A stretch of 64,000 nucleotides of DNA from Priestia iocasae (GCF_016909075.1 NZ_JAFBFC010000002.1:124001-188000), one strand, 5' to 3'. Numbered from the stretch's first letter, positions 34,577 through 44,236 are shown. Notes: generated by a model from the letters alone, not told the origin. Numbers and translations: made by a program.

Positions 34577-35872
34577 TTACACCTCTGTTAACTCGGCGCA
34601 TATTCGCTGAATGTCATCGGCAAAATCTTGAACGATAAACGCATCGGATCGCTTTTCTCCTTGAAGAGTGCGAGACGCCTCTTTTAGCTTTTGCTCATAC
34701 GTATGAATAAACAAATCAATGGTTGGACAATCCACTTTCACATGTTTTGCAATGCCTTGAATCATTTTAATGCGGTAATAATCTTCCTTTGGCATTCTTG
34801 GAATATCAATCTGTCCTGCTTGATTCGTAAAAATGGTTCTAATTGGAACCGCTGAAAAATCAAAGTACCTTCCCGTCTCGTCAGGCTCTGAAAACGGGTC
34901 AATAAGCAGAGAGGCATACCGCACATACAGTACATATTCTTGGTGAATCGTTTCTAATTCCACAAATCGCTCAATCTCATCACGAGCTAAGCTCTCTTCT
35001 CGAATTGGATAGTTGTCATCCACCATAAATTTTAATAAATTTACCTCAGCAATGCCGAGCTTCTCTAAAACGGCCATCATTTCTTTCCACTGAGCAAGCA
35101 TGTTGCGAATAAGCCCTTGCGTGATCGGTCCTTCTGGATACAGCTTATACACATACTTTTTCATCTCGACGTTTTTAAATATCACATTCAATGAAAACTC
35201 ATTCATAAAAAGCGGTGGGTGAACGTAAAGAGAAATGTTTCGCGTTTCGGCTTCCATCGGCGACTGCATCACTTCTAAGTGAATACCTAACGTTTCATAC
35301 AGCCCACAAAGAGCTTGAACGTTTGACGATACACCATGTGTCGAGCCAATAAACGTTTTCTTTTTCATCCCGGTTGTGATGACTTCATGAGACGGCTTGC
35401 CCTCTAGCCACCTTGTATCTCCGTAATAGGTGGAAAAACTGATGACTTCCGCTTCTGAACCAAGACTTCTCATATAATTGGTGACTAAGTGATTGGATCC
35501 AAATGTCGGAGAAATCAAAACGATGCATTTAACAGTCTTTAATACGTCACGATTGAGTTGAGTTAAGACGTCAATATAAGCATCGGTTGTCACCGAAAGC
35601 ATCAATGTCTCCCATTGGCCTTGTACAGTTTCATAGCCTTGAAACAGCTGATCCAAAAAGCACTCACCCTTCATCGCTTCATGCTTTTCATTTTGAACAT
35701 GCGCGCGAAGAACATGACCATGCTGCATGACCGCTTCAAAAAAGGACGCTGAACGAACTGAAGACCGTCCGACAATCCCGACTTCACTGTTCATGCGCTG
35801 CTTCAAATGAACGGCGAGTTGAACCGATGCCGGGCCTGTGCCTGCTAGTAAGACACGCTGAAAATGGTTCAT
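34577..35872 (-). CDS. cntM: Staphylopine-type opine dehydrogenase (CntM-like)
   Basis: This 431-residue enzyme has an N-terminal Rossmann fold (RVLLAGTGPASVQLAVHL). The middle of the protein holds the DUF2338-type opine dehydrogenase core (VHPPLFMNEFSLNVIF, KFMVDDNYPIREESLARDEI). It joins the amino group of the CntL product to a 2-oxo acid by NADPH-dependent reductive amination, the last step of metallophore synthesis. Whether pyruvate or 2-oxoglutarate is used cannot be settled by eye. It lies 28 bp after cntL. Confidence 0.9.
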   Translation of the reverse strand: MNHFQRVLLAGTGPASVQLAVHLKQRMNSEVGIVGRSSVRSASFFEAVMQHGHVLRAHVQNEKHEAMKGECFLDQLFQGYETVQGQWETLMLSVTTDAYIDVLTQLNRDVLKTVKCIVLISPTFGSNHLVTNYMRSLGSEAEVISFSTYYGDTRWLEGKPSHEVITTGMKKKTFIGSTHGVSSNVQALCGLYETLGIHLEVMQSPMEAETRNISLYVHPPLFMNEFSLNVIFKNVEMKKYVYKLYPEGPITQGLIRNMLAQWKEMMAVLEKLGIAEVNLLKFMVDDNYPIREESLARDEIERFVELETIHQEYVLYVRYASLLIDPFSEPDETGRYFDFSAVPIRTIFTNQAGQIDIPRMPKEDYYRIKMIQGIAKHVKVDCPTIDLFIHTYEQKLKEASRTLQGEKRSDAFIVQDFADDIQRICAELTEV

Positions 35873-35900
35873 AAAACCCTCCCTCTCTTACACAAGTAAT

Positions 35901-36701
35901 CTATGCTTTTTTATATAGAGCAATATCAAATACTTGATGTGGACGCAAAACCGTATCAACCATTTTCCACTTTCGCTCATTGACTTGCTGCATTGGGTAA
36001 TTAAAAAGTGACTTCAATTCATTTCCATATCTCATCGCGACAACGACATCGTCATTTGTAAGTGTATGTAATTGATCTAACAGGTCGTATTTCCCATTGA
36101 CGGTTGAGCTAAAAATGACGTGCGTAATCTCATGAATGCCCGGAATTTCTTCAATGACGACCTTTTCAAGCTGAATCGGTAAATCTTTGCCTAGCTGATG
36201 AACAACACGTCGACCAATCTCAATCGCCTCTTCATCAATGTCAATGCCCATCACCTTCGCTCCTGTTCGCTTGGCAATTAATAACGGTGTCATCGGAAAT
36301 GAACCAGAGCCCACTAACAGTACCTTTGAATCAGCCGTGACGTGAAAAGAACCAAACTCTTCTTCAATACATGATTCAATGTTTTGAAAGTAGTCTGTTT
36401 TCCCCTCTTGTCCTTCTAGTAACTTCCATGCGCGGTATTTCTCCATAATGGTTACACAGCGCGCTGACTTCACTCTTGCTTCTTCAACTAGTTGAGTGAA
36501 CGTATGTGAGGGGTCCTTCATCATTCTGTGCCATTCTTCTTCATTCGCTTTATTTGTCACGAATGTGGCGTAGTCATCCATCACTTTCTCAAGCTCGATA
36601 TCATGTTTGATTGTATGCTGTTCAGGCGCAAGCTCATTAAATGCTTGAACAAACTCGACTAACTGTTCTTGAAGCGACATAACTGTCTTCATGTGCTTCA
36701 C
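35901..36701 (-). CDS. cntL: Nicotianamine-synthase-like aminobutanoyltransferase (CntL-like)
   Basis: This 266-residue enzyme has an N-terminal helical domain and a SAM-binding Rossmann domain (SKVLLVGSGSFPMTPLLIAK, GIDIDEEAIEIGRRVV, VIFSSTVNGKYDLLDQL). CntL transfers the aminobutanoyl part of SAM to D-histidine. Its length and the GSGSFPMT motif match the bacterial CntL group rather than plant nicotianamine synthase. The start could be the first ATG (36701) or the next, nine bases on. Confidence 0.9.
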   Translation of the reverse strand: MKHMKTVMSLQEQLVEFVQAFNELAPEQHTIKHDIELEKVMDDYATFVTNKANEEEWHRMMKDPSHTFTQLVEEARVKSARCVTIMEKYRAWKLLEGQEGKTDYFQNIESCIEEEFGSFHVTADSKVLLVGSGSFPMTPLLIAKRTGAKVMGIDIDEEAIEIGRRVVHQLGKDLPIQLEKVVIEEIPGIHEITHVIFSSTVNGKYDLLDQLHTLTNDDVVVAMRYGNELKSLFNYPMQQVNERKWKMVDTVLRPHQVFDIALYKKA

Positions 36702-36713
36702 TCCTCTCTTTTT

Positions 36714-37547
36714 TTACACGTTAACAAATGCTTTTCCTTGTGCAACGATCCCAACCGATCCTTCAATTGTCAAACTTGTGATGGCTCCGTTGTACCAAGT
36801 AGCCGTAACCCCAATGGTGCCACCTGGTTGTGTAATCTTTTCGACCACTTCTTCCTCTTGCTTCCAAGCGAGATATGCCCCAATCGAAGCGGTCCCTGAC
36901 CCACAGCCTCGTTCCCAAATGAGGCTGTCTACACTCGGCACGTAAATAAGCGGCGCAAGCTCCTTTGACTGCACTTGATACAGCAGCACACCAATTAACT
37001 GAGCCCCTAACGTTACGCCAAGTAGCTTCGCTAACGATTCAGCTTGCGCTTTCACTTCTTCATGAAACGCTTCGACTTCAAGCACCAGGTGAATGAACTC
37101 TCTGTATCTAACAATCACAATCGACAGCTCATTTCCTTCGTACTGGATGACTCGTTGCTCCACCTTTTCAGGAACAGGCATGCTCACTTGACAATGATAC
37201 GTATCTCCTTGTCGTTTCACGTGACACGCTACAAGCTCATCCGTTCCTGACGTTTCTAACACAACATCGGTTTGCTCATGTACTTGTAGCCCTTTTTCTG
37301 CAGCTAAAAAAGCGGCTAACGCCATACATGCATTGCCACAAAACTCTCCTCCTGCCATCTGCAAATGAGCAGCCGCTTTATGCGTGACAGGACGTTCAAT
37401 AAAACCAACTTGCTCGGCATATACGTTGTCATACGCCATCATTTTCGAGGCAATGCGTGTATGCTCTGTAATCGAATGCTCCGTCTTCACTAAAATCGTC
37501 ATGTTTTGAGTCGGATTACACTTAATAAAATCGATTTCTTGCATCAT
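36714..37547 (-). CDS. cntK: Histidine racemase of the DAP-epimerase fold (CntK-like)
   Basis: This protein has 277 residues from the ATG at 37547 (AGAGGG seven bases upstream; the frame extends to 37652 without a site). Both catalytic cysteines of the diaminopimelate-epimerase fold are present: Cys70 in GGEFCGNA and Cys215 in RGCGSGTA. CntK converts L- to D-histidine, so a D-His-based, staphylopine-like product is expected. It is the first gene of the operon and lies just after a Zur-box-like palindrome. Confidence 0.88.
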   Translation of the reverse strand: MMQEIDFIKCNPTQNMTILVKTEHSITEHTRIASKMMAYDNVYAEQVGFIERPVTHKAAAHLQMAGGEFCGNACMALAAFLAAEKGLQVHEQTDVVLETSGTDELVACHVKRQGDTYHCQVSMPVPEKVEQRVIQYEGNELSIVIVRYREFIHLVLEVEAFHEEVKAQAESLAKLLGVTLGAQLIGVLLYQVQSKELAPLIYVPSVDSLIWERGCGSGTASIGAYLAWKQEEEVVEKITQPGGTIGVTATWYNGAITSLTIEGSVGIVAQGKAFVNV

Positions 37548-37575
37548 CTCAATTCCCTCTAGTTTAATAGATTTC

Positions 37576-37596
37576 AAATCATAATCATTACGATTT
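37576..37596 (-). promoter_or_regulatory. Zur-box-like operator of the cnt operon
   Basis: A 21-bp inverted repeat with core TCATAATCATTACGA (TCGTAATGATTATGA on the minus strand) lies about 30 bp upstream of cntK. It closely matches the Bacillus Zur consensus TCGTAATnATTACGA and points to zinc-repressed expression. Confidence 0.75.
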
Positions 37597-37762
37597 ACAA
37601 AAGGTAGAATATAACAAATAAAATCCGATGTCAACGATAAGGTACATTTCAACGGATATTTACGTAGTTTGACCTATGGAACTAACGTAGAGATAGTAGA
37701 AAAAGAGAGACGAATGTCCTCTCAATGTTACGATTGATTAGAAGCAACGTCAGTAATACGAA

Positions 37763-37800
37763 AAGACCATTGAGAAGAAGGTTCGCAATGGCCTTAACAG
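37763..37800 (-). terminator. Terminator after the hydrolase gene
   Basis: The stem GGCCATTG / CAATGGTC is followed by TTTTC on the minus strand, 40 bp past the stop at 37840. Confidence 0.55.
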
Positions 37801-37839
37801 AGAATGGGCTTTATGTGAATCTCAACCTTTATCCTACGT

Positions 37840-38481
37840 TTAGTTGCTAGAGTGAACGTTATGTATGTCATCGATGTGTAACGGTAACTTATTTACTAAA
37901 AATTCTTTAGTCAATCGTAAGGATTCTGTATAGTACGGCTGACTAAAATGTGGAGAATACGGATTTGCATACCCATGCTTGGTCGGAAATGTATGAAGGC
38001 TTATCTTCTCATTTTCTTTTGCGAGAAGATTTCGTACAAGTTCTTGCACGTTAAACGATTTTTCGCTCTCGGAAAAAAACAATAAAACCGGACATGTAGA
38101 CTCGACCTCCAGATGATCTCTAATTCGAGAGCCGTAATACCCTATCACTCCATCAACCCACTCATCCTCACTACATAGCCAAGCGATGGTAGCTCCTACG
38201 CTGTACCCTACTAAATAAATCTGTTCATACTTCTCTTTTAGCTCTTGTACGTATTGCCTGATGAGAGAGACTCCCTTTTCTATCCCCACGTTACTCATAA
38301 AATTCTTGTAGGCTTGTTCCTCTTCTTGATAAGAATAGGCTTGACTTCTAGCAAATAGATTGGGGCACTCAACGTCAAATCCCCACCCTTTTATCATGTC
38401 AGCAGCATGCATCATATGCTCATTGACGCCGTATATTTCATGAATCAGTAGCACTACACGCTTCGAATTTCTTGCATTCAT
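37840..38481 (-). CDS. Dienelactone-hydrolase-like alpha/beta hydrolase
   Basis: This protein has 213 residues from the ATG at 38481 (GGGGGG upstream). It shows the alpha/beta hydrolase order: strand RVVLLIHEIYGVNEHM, nucleophile elbow GYSVGA with Ser in place of the Cys of classical dienelactone hydrolase, acid region near PVLLFFSESEKSF and catalytic His in TKHGYANPYS. It is cytosolic. The substrate is unknown, and it is separate from the cnt operon. Confidence 0.8.
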   Translation of the reverse strand: MNARNSKRVVLLIHEIYGVNEHMMHAADMIKGWGFDVECPNLFARSQAYSYQEEEQAYKNFMSNVGIEKGVSLIRQYVQELKEKYEQIYLVGYSVGATIAWLCSEDEWVDGVIGYYGSRIRDHLEVESTCPVLLFFSESEKSFNVQELVRNLLAKENEKISLHTFPTKHGYANPYSPHFSQPYYTESLRLTKEFLVNKLPLHIDDIHNVHSSN

Positions 38482-38820
38482 CACCAAATCCCCCCATTGA
38501 AAATGTCACAACAAGCGCTCTGTTTTCTTCTTGTTTTCTACTCGTTCTATTACTCTTTCATTCACAATACAGAAATGACAGCGTCGTCCCGTTTTTTAAA
38601 AACGGAAGCCTCCCCCATTCAATTGTTTCATTCAACAGTAGAAAACAAAAAGCACCTTAAGAATAAAGTGCTTTCTCACTTTCCATTCGCTTTTAGCTAG
38701 GACCGTTATGATGTCGTTTCGTTCAACGATATGGTAAAAGAAGTGTCTGTTACTTGAAACGATTATATCATGATGAATTGCTTTTTTACAAAATACTACC
38801 AATTACTCCATCTTCATTTC
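38482..38820. other. Intergenic region between the hydrolase and the ArgH-like operon
   Basis: It holds the promoter of the hydrolase gene and a modest hairpin at 38646-38673 (AAAGCAC...GTGCTTT, T-rich on the minus strand) that probably ends the operon arriving from 38821. Nothing else was seen. Confidence 0.5.
38646..38673 (-). terminator. Probable terminator of the ROK/ABC/lyase operon
   Basis: The stem AAGCACCTTA / TAAAGTGCTT with TTTTTG after it on the minus strand is the first hairpin beyond the stop at 38821. Confidence 0.5.
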
Positions 38821-40311
38821 TTAAAACGTAAACCCCACCAGCTTCTCTCGCTTCTTCTTCAATTCCTCTACTAATCGTTCATAGGCTTTCTTGTCATGCA
38901 TCAGGGCTTCGGCTCGATTGTTGATCATTCGTATCACCTCTTGTGGACTTGGGCCACCTTGACGATTACGGATGCGAACGAAGTATTCGGGTGAGATGAT
39001 TTTTTTCCATTCGTCTTCGGTTAACGAAACCGAAACGAATGGTTGAATAACGTGATTAACATCCGCTATGTCCCAATCCGACAGTTCGTTCCCTTCCTTC
39101 ACTGTTTGTTTGGAAATGTGGCTAGCAATGGCGTGAGCTTGTCGGAATGGAATGTTGTAGTCTCTTGAAAGGGTGTCGGCAAGCTCTGTAATGGTGATGC
39201 ATGATTTTTTCGCCATTTCCTTAGCATGCTCTTTGTTCACATTTACCGTAGCAATGACTGCATACATGAGCTTGAACACACGGTTGGCATTGTTGAACGA
39301 ACGGTATAAATGCGGCTGTAAGTCATCTTCCGTATCGACAATGTCTCCAAACGGCGTGTTATGAATCATGTTCATTGCCGCAAATGCTTCTCCATACGCA
39401 CTGCTTGCGAGCGACCTTGAATGCTCAATGGAGACAGGGTTTCGCTTTTGAGGCATAATGCTGCTCACTTGCACGTACGGGTCCGCTACTTGAAACGTAC
39501 CGAATTCTCGTGTGACGTGCTGAAGGAAATCTTGAATCCACCTTCCTGTATTCACCATACATGTCATAAGAGAGGATGCGGTTTCGAGTAAATAATCCGC
39601 GCCACCAATCGCATCATAGGAATTTTCAATAAGTTGATCAAAGCCAAGTAACGCACGCGTTCGGTCGCGACAAATCGGAAACCCCGTCGTCGTCAGTGCC
39701 GCTGCTCCTAATGATGATTGATTCACGGTTTTATACGCTGACCAAAACCGCACAATGTCTCGCTGTAGCACATCGTAAATGGCAAGCAAGTAATGCCCAA
39801 GCGTTGTCGGCTGCGCAGGCTGTGTATGGGTGTAGCCCGTCATGTACGTTTCATGATGAGCTTTCGCTTGTTCAAGAAGAACGTCGCTTAAGTCATACAT
39901 GTAACCAAGCATTTCTAAAATACGCTCTCGCAACACAAGGCGATACATCGCAATTCCCATATCGTTTCGACTGCGCGCAATGTGAATCTTCCCGGCAAGC
40001 TCCTCGCCAATCTCTTCGGCTATTTTTGCTTCCATCATAAAAAACAAATCTTCAAACTGCGGCTCATATGCAAGTGAGCGCGTATCTGATTTCGCTACTT
40101 TATTAATTCCATTCAGCATAATTCTTCCTTCATCTTTTGGAATGATGCCTTGTTCGGCAAGCATCACCACATGCGCACGGTGAATATCAAACATGACGTG
40201 AAAGAGATAATCACGCTGATCATTAAATACCGGACGCAACAGCTCTTCTACATACGTTTTACCTGGAAAAGACGCGCCTTCTCCCTTTAAAAACTCATCT
40301 AGCTTTTTCAT
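38821..40311 (-). CDS. ArgH-like lyase of the fumarase/aspartase superfamily
   Basis: This 496-residue protein is about 35 longer than housekeeping argininosuccinate lyase. It has the superfamily regions HIARSRND (110-117), GYTHTQPAQPTTLGHY (159-174, catalytic His) and the flexible loop SSIMPQKRNP (283-292). Housekeeping ArgH usually reads GSSIMPQKKNPD, so the Lys-to-Arg change and the missing Asp mark a divergent enzyme. It ends an operon with a ferric-type ABC importer and a ROK repressor, with no arginine genes near. It probably eliminates fumarate or a similar acid from an imported N-substituted compound. Confidence 0.75.
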   Translation of the reverse strand: MKKLDEFLKGEGASFPGKTYVEELLRPVFNDQRDYLFHVMFDIHRAHVVMLAEQGIIPKDEGRIMLNGINKVAKSDTRSLAYEPQFEDLFFMMEAKIAEEIGEELAGKIHIARSRNDMGIAMYRLVLRERILEMLGYMYDLSDVLLEQAKAHHETYMTGYTHTQPAQPTTLGHYLLAIYDVLQRDIVRFWSAYKTVNQSSLGAAALTTTGFPICRDRTRALLGFDQLIENSYDAIGGADYLLETASSLMTCMVNTGRWIQDFLQHVTREFGTFQVADPYVQVSSIMPQKRNPVSIEHSRSLASSAYGEAFAAMNMIHNTPFGDIVDTEDDLQPHLYRSFNNANRVFKLMYAVIATVNVNKEHAKEMAKKSCITITELADTLSRDYNIPFRQAHAIASHISKQTVKEGNELSDWDIADVNHVIQPFVSVSLTEDEWKKIISPEYFVRIRNRQGGPSPQEVIRMINNRAEALMHDKKAYERLVEELKKKREKLVGFTF

Positions 40312-40326
40312 CTCGTCAACTCCGTT

Positions 40327-42018
40327 TTACGACAATGATTTTTCTGCTTTGACTCCGAAAAACTTATGCGAAATAAACAGCACAAGCGCAATTAACGCAA
40401 TTTGAATCATTCCGTATGCCGCTGCCTGCCCCATATTGAACATGCGCAGCTGATTCATAATTTCAATGGAAATGGGCCGGTTTGATAACGTATAAAGCAG
40501 CACCGATGTCGGAAATTCCCCAACCGACTCAACAAACGACAACAGCGTACCCGCTAACACCCCTGGCATAATGAGCGGTAAAATGACTTTTCGAAACGTA
40601 TAAAACCACTTCGCCCCTAAGCTTCTCGAGGCTTCTTCTATGGAATCATCTAATTGCTCTAACACCGCATTCGTTGAGCGAACAACAAGCGGGATGTGGC
40701 GAATAAAATACGCAAGCGGTAAAATCCAAAACGTCCCGACTAGAATCTGTCCGAAGGAGAAAATCGTCGGTTCGTTAAATGCAAAAATTAAGTTCATTCC
40801 AATGACGGTTGCGGGTAATGCCCATGGAATCATCACTAAAATATCGACAAAGCTTTTGCCGACGAATTTGCGCTTCACAAGCACATACGACGCAATCACC
40901 CCAAATACAAAGTTTCCTGCCGTTGCGACAACTGATAAAATCAAGCTGTTTTTCAGCGGCTTGAACACATTTGGATCTTCAAATAACAACCGATAATTCT
41001 CTCCATTAAACACCGTCGGATACGTTTGCCACGTCCACGTTCCATCTGGGACGAGTGACAAAAGTAAAATCGTCAAGTGCGGCAGCAGTAAAATGATGAC
41101 ACCGATGATGCCGGTAACAACTAGCGACCATTTCATAATCGGATTGCTGACTTCACTACGATGTGCGCCAATGCCTTTTGACGCCATGCGGTAATCTTTT
41201 CGATTTTGATACCAACGCATAAACAGTAAAAAGCTAATGGACACAATTGATAAGATGACAGACTGCGTCGCTGCCACTTCCATGTCGCCATTAATTTTCG
41301 AAAAATAAATTTGCAAACTCAACACCCGATAACCACCCGCAAGTAAAAACGGGGCACTAAACGACGCCATGGAAATCATAAACACAAGCAGCGATGCCGC
41401 GACAATGGCTGGTGTTAAAAGCGGAAACGTCACTCTCCAAAACACCTTAAACCTGCTCGCTCCAAGGTTATACGCCGCTTCCTCTAATGATGGATCGATT
41501 TTATGAATCGCCGACGACACAGTCATGTAAAAATACACATACATCGTGTACGCATGCACAATTAAAATGCCGGACACGCCTCCAATTTTAAATGGCACAT
41601 CGTCAAGTCCAAACAAATCTTTGATGGCATTTGGAATAAGCCCTGTTTCTCCGTACAAAAACATAAACGCCATCACGCCAACGAGTGACGGAAGCACAAT
41701 CGGCATAATCGCAGCCGATGCAAAAAAGCTTCTGCCCGGAAAGTCGTAGCGGTTAAAAATAAACGCAAGCGGAATGCCAATCAGCGCACTAAACAACACG
41801 CTTAATAAGGAGATGTACACCGAATTCCAGAGCGCTTCTAAATTCGTTTTCGATTCTTGTGTAAAGAAATCGCTGTAATGACTGAACGTCCACACACCGT
41901 CTTTATGCAAGCTTTCAATGAGCGTGCGCAGCGATGGATACAGCACGTACGCCACGAGCACCAATAAAACGGGAATGAGCAGAAAAATCGTTAATCGCGT
42001 GTCACGGTTTTTCATCAT
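40327..42018 (-). CDS. Fused two-module ABC permease (ferric/PhnU-PotB type)
   Basis: This 563-residue permease has two BPD_transp_1 modules in tandem, about 12 helices. Each has an EAA loop: EEAAYNLGASRFKVFWRVT near 180 and EEASRSLGAKWFYTFRKVI near 470. This architecture is typical of FbpB-like importers. The start overlaps the ATPase stop (ATGATG with TGA). It carries the substrate presented by the lipoprotein encoded at 43136-44221. Confidence 0.9.
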   Translation of the reverse strand: MMKNRDTRLTIFLLIPVLLVLVAYVLYPSLRTLIESLHKDGVWTFSHYSDFFTQESKTNLEALWNSVYISLLSVLFSALIGIPLAFIFNRYDFPGRSFFASAAIMPIVLPSLVGVMAFMFLYGETGLIPNAIKDLFGLDDVPFKIGGVSGILIVHAYTMYVYFYMTVSSAIHKIDPSLEEAAYNLGASRFKVFWRVTFPLLTPAIVAASLLVFMISMASFSAPFLLAGGYRVLSLQIYFSKINGDMEVAATQSVILSIVSISFLLFMRWYQNRKDYRMASKGIGAHRSEVSNPIMKWSLVVTGIIGVIILLLPHLTILLLSLVPDGTWTWQTYPTVFNGENYRLLFEDPNVFKPLKNSLILSVVATAGNFVFGVIASYVLVKRKFVGKSFVDILVMIPWALPATVIGMNLIFAFNEPTIFSFGQILVGTFWILPLAYFIRHIPLVVRSTNAVLEQLDDSIEEASRSLGAKWFYTFRKVILPLIMPGVLAGTLLSFVESVGEFPTSVLLYTLSNRPISIEIMNQLRMFNMGQAAAYGMIQIALIALVLFISHKFFGVKAEKSLS

Positions 42019-43121
42019 GAGGAATCACCACTCACAATTGGAATAACGCGCATCTGCTCACTCGGCAGTTCAATCCACGCATCTGAGCCTACTTGAAAGC
42101 TTGTCGCTCCTCCATTATTAAGCGTATTCACTTTATATGTGAGCTCGCCATCACGAACGACAAGGTGAATGGTGGAACCGAAGAAATGAACCTCTTCAAT
42201 CGTTCCCTTTATCATATTCACACCGTCCCTCTCTTGACTCGATACAGTAATCGATTCTGGCCGAATAGACAACGCAAGCTTTTTTTCTTGATCTCCTTCA
42301 TCAGGAAGAGTTGTATTCTTCACCGTTAGTTCCGTGATGTCTTCACCATTTTGAATGTGAACAAGCAAGAAATCCTGTTGAACGTGTTGAATCGTGACGG
42401 GCCATAGATTAATGTCACCAATAAAACGCGCCACAAAATCATTGGCCGGCTCGTTATAAATATCAGAAGGCGTGCCGATTTGATGACAGACGCCAACATT
42501 AAAAACCGCGATGCGATCGCTCATCGACAGCGCTTCAGCTTGATCGTGCGTCACGTAAATTGTTGTAATGTTGTATTCTTTTTGCAGCCGTAAAATCTCA
42601 CTTCTCATTTCATCGCGCAGCTTTGCGTCTAAGTTACTTAACGGCTCATCTAGCAATAAAATTTCAGGTTCAATGACTAACGCTCTCGCTAAGGCAACGC
42701 GCTGCTGCTGTCCTCCACTTAACTGACTCACTTGACGTTCGGCGTATGGATCAAGCCTTACTTTTTGAAGCACATCGCGTACTCGTTCTTTCAGCTCCGC
42801 TTTGCTAACTTTTCTAACGCGCAACCCAAACGCCACATTTTCAAACACCGTCATGTGAGGAAAAAGGGCATAGTTTTGGAAAACCATGCCCGTGTTTCGT
42901 TTTTCAGGAGGCACACGCGTCATATCCTTTTCGCCAAAGCGAACAACCCCTTTTGTCGGGTAGTAAAATCCCGCAATCATCCGTAGAGTCGTCGTTTTCC
43001 CACAGCCACTTGGCCCAAGAAATGTGAAAAACTCTCCGTCTTGAATGTCAAGGTTTAAGTGATCCACTGCGATCACCTTGCCAAAGGCTTTTTGGACTTC
43101 ATCCATCGAAATTGACGCCAT
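42015..43121 (-). CDS. ABC importer ATP-binding protein (FbpC/PotA type)
   Basis: This protein has 368 residues from the ATG at 43121. Motifs are Walker A GPSGCGKTT, Q-loop FQNYALFPHM, signature LSGGQQQRVALARAL, Walker B ILLLDEPLSNLD and switch HDQAEA. The C-terminal domain of about 130 residues is TOBE-like (LSIRPESITV). It energises the permease encoded just downstream. Confidence 0.92.
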   Translation of the reverse strand: MASISMDEVQKAFGKVIAVDHLNLDIQDGEFFTFLGPSGCGKTTTLRMIAGFYYPTKGVVRFGEKDMTRVPPEKRNTGMVFQNYALFPHMTVFENVAFGLRVRKVSKAELKERVRDVLQKVRLDPYAERQVSQLSGGQQQRVALARALVIEPEILLLDEPLSNLDAKLRDEMRSEILRLQKEYNITTIYVTHDQAEALSMSDRIAVFNVGVCHQIGTPSDIYNEPANDFVARFIGDINLWPVTIQHVQQDFLLVHIQNGEDITELTVKNTTLPDEGDQEKKLALSIRPESITVSSQERDGVNMIKGTIEEVHFFGSTIHLVVRDGELTYKVNTLNNGGATSFQVGSDAWIELPSEQMRVIPIVSGDSS

Positions 43122-43135
43122 AGTGCTCACACTTC

Positions 43136-44221
43136 CTATTCTTTAATTTCTTTCTCTCCACTTTTAATGTTTTCATCCCAATGCTTCATCCACGTATCGC
43201 TATTTTCTTGGAACACCTTCCAATCAATATCCATCGCTTTAATCTCTGTTTCGGTAATCCATGCTGGAAGTCCGTCAATGTCATCACGTGTTGGAATGCG
43301 ATAAAATTCTTCAGCCAGAATCTTCGCTGCTTCTGGTGTGTTCACAAACTCATAAAAGGCTTCCGCTGCTTTTGGATGTGGGGAATCGTTCACAATCGCA
43401 ATTCCTTCTGTTAAAACCGGCGTTCCGCTTTCAGGGATAATGAATTCAAACGGATAGTTTTTGTTTTCTTTTAGCATGACAACATCCGGCATCGCCCACA
43501 CCGAAAGCGCTCCTTCTCCTTTTGCGACTTTGTTGTACATCATCTCTGGGTTCGCAGCGTACTCTTTCGTATTCGCATCAAGCTTTGTCAGCCAATCATA
43601 TCCAGCTGCTGGGTCGTTCGAGTCTTTAAAATCACGGTAAATCATCGCCGAGAAAATCGTACGCATTGTACCCGAAGCAAGCGGATAGCGAATGATGATT
43701 TCATCCTTCCACTTTGAATCTAACAACTCATCCCAATCTTTCGGTGCTTCTTCTTTTGATAGCTCTTTGGTGTTGTACATAATGACTTCAGGCGTTTGAC
43801 TCGTACCTGACCAGTGCCATTCTGGATCGTGGAATCCTTCTGCTAGACTGCTAGAATACGAAGGTGCATAGGGCTTTAACAATCCTTCATCCTTCGCTTG
43901 ATCAAAGTTCACAGACGGTGCGCCCCACCATACGTCCGCTTGCGGATTATTTTTTTCCGAGCGAATGCGATCTAAAATTTCTTGTGACCCCATATCGAGC
44001 CATTCCACATCAATTTGGTATTTTTCTTCAAACTGCTGTTCAAATTTTGAAAGAATGTCTTTGCCATGTGGCGAATACACAACCACTTTTTCTTCTAATG
44101 TAGGTTTTTCTTCTTTTGCCGTCTCCGTTACTACCTCTTTCTCTGAATTACAAGCCGACAGCAATAACGCAGCCGATATTGATAAAGTCGTCACAATGGA
44201 TGCTGTTTTTCTCTTTTTCAT
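43136..44221 (-). CDS. ABC importer substrate-binding lipoprotein (AfuA/FbpA-like)
   Basis: This 361-residue lipoprotein has signal LLLSAC-N. Its type II periplasmic-binding fold shows VVVYSPHGKDILSKFEQQF, PQADVWWGAPSVNFDQA and EGIAIVNDSPHPKAAEAFYE. This family binds ferric iron, sugar phosphates or 2-aminoethylphosphonate. The paired ROK regulator suggests a carbohydrate-related ligand rather than free iron. The ATG follows AGGGGGACTTTTA. Confidence 0.88.
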   Translation of the reverse strand: MKKRKTASIVTTLSISAALLLSACNSEKEVVTETAKEEKPTLEEKVVVYSPHGKDILSKFEQQFEEKYQIDVEWLDMGSQEILDRIRSEKNNPQADVWWGAPSVNFDQAKDEGLLKPYAPSYSSSLAEGFHDPEWHWSGTSQTPEVIMYNTKELSKEEAPKDWDELLDSKWKDEIIIRYPLASGTMRTIFSAMIYRDFKDSNDPAAGYDWLTKLDANTKEYAANPEMMYNKVAKGEGALSVWAMPDVVMLKENKNYPFEFIIPESGTPVLTEGIAIVNDSPHPKAAEAFYEFVNTPEAAKILAEEFYRIPTRDDIDGLPAWITETEIKAMDIDWKVFQENSDTWMKHWDENIKSGEKEIKE

Positions 44222-44236
44222 TAAAAGTCCCCCTTA

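Noticed and set aside
38821-40311. Housekeeping argininosuccinate lyase argH
   Set aside because: Signature loop, length and operon context differ from biosynthetic ArgH; kept only as ArgH-like.
43136-44221. Ferric iron importer assignment for the ABC system
   Set aside because: The fold allows it, but the ROK regulator, lyase and deacetylase argue for an organic substrate, and no Fur box was seen.
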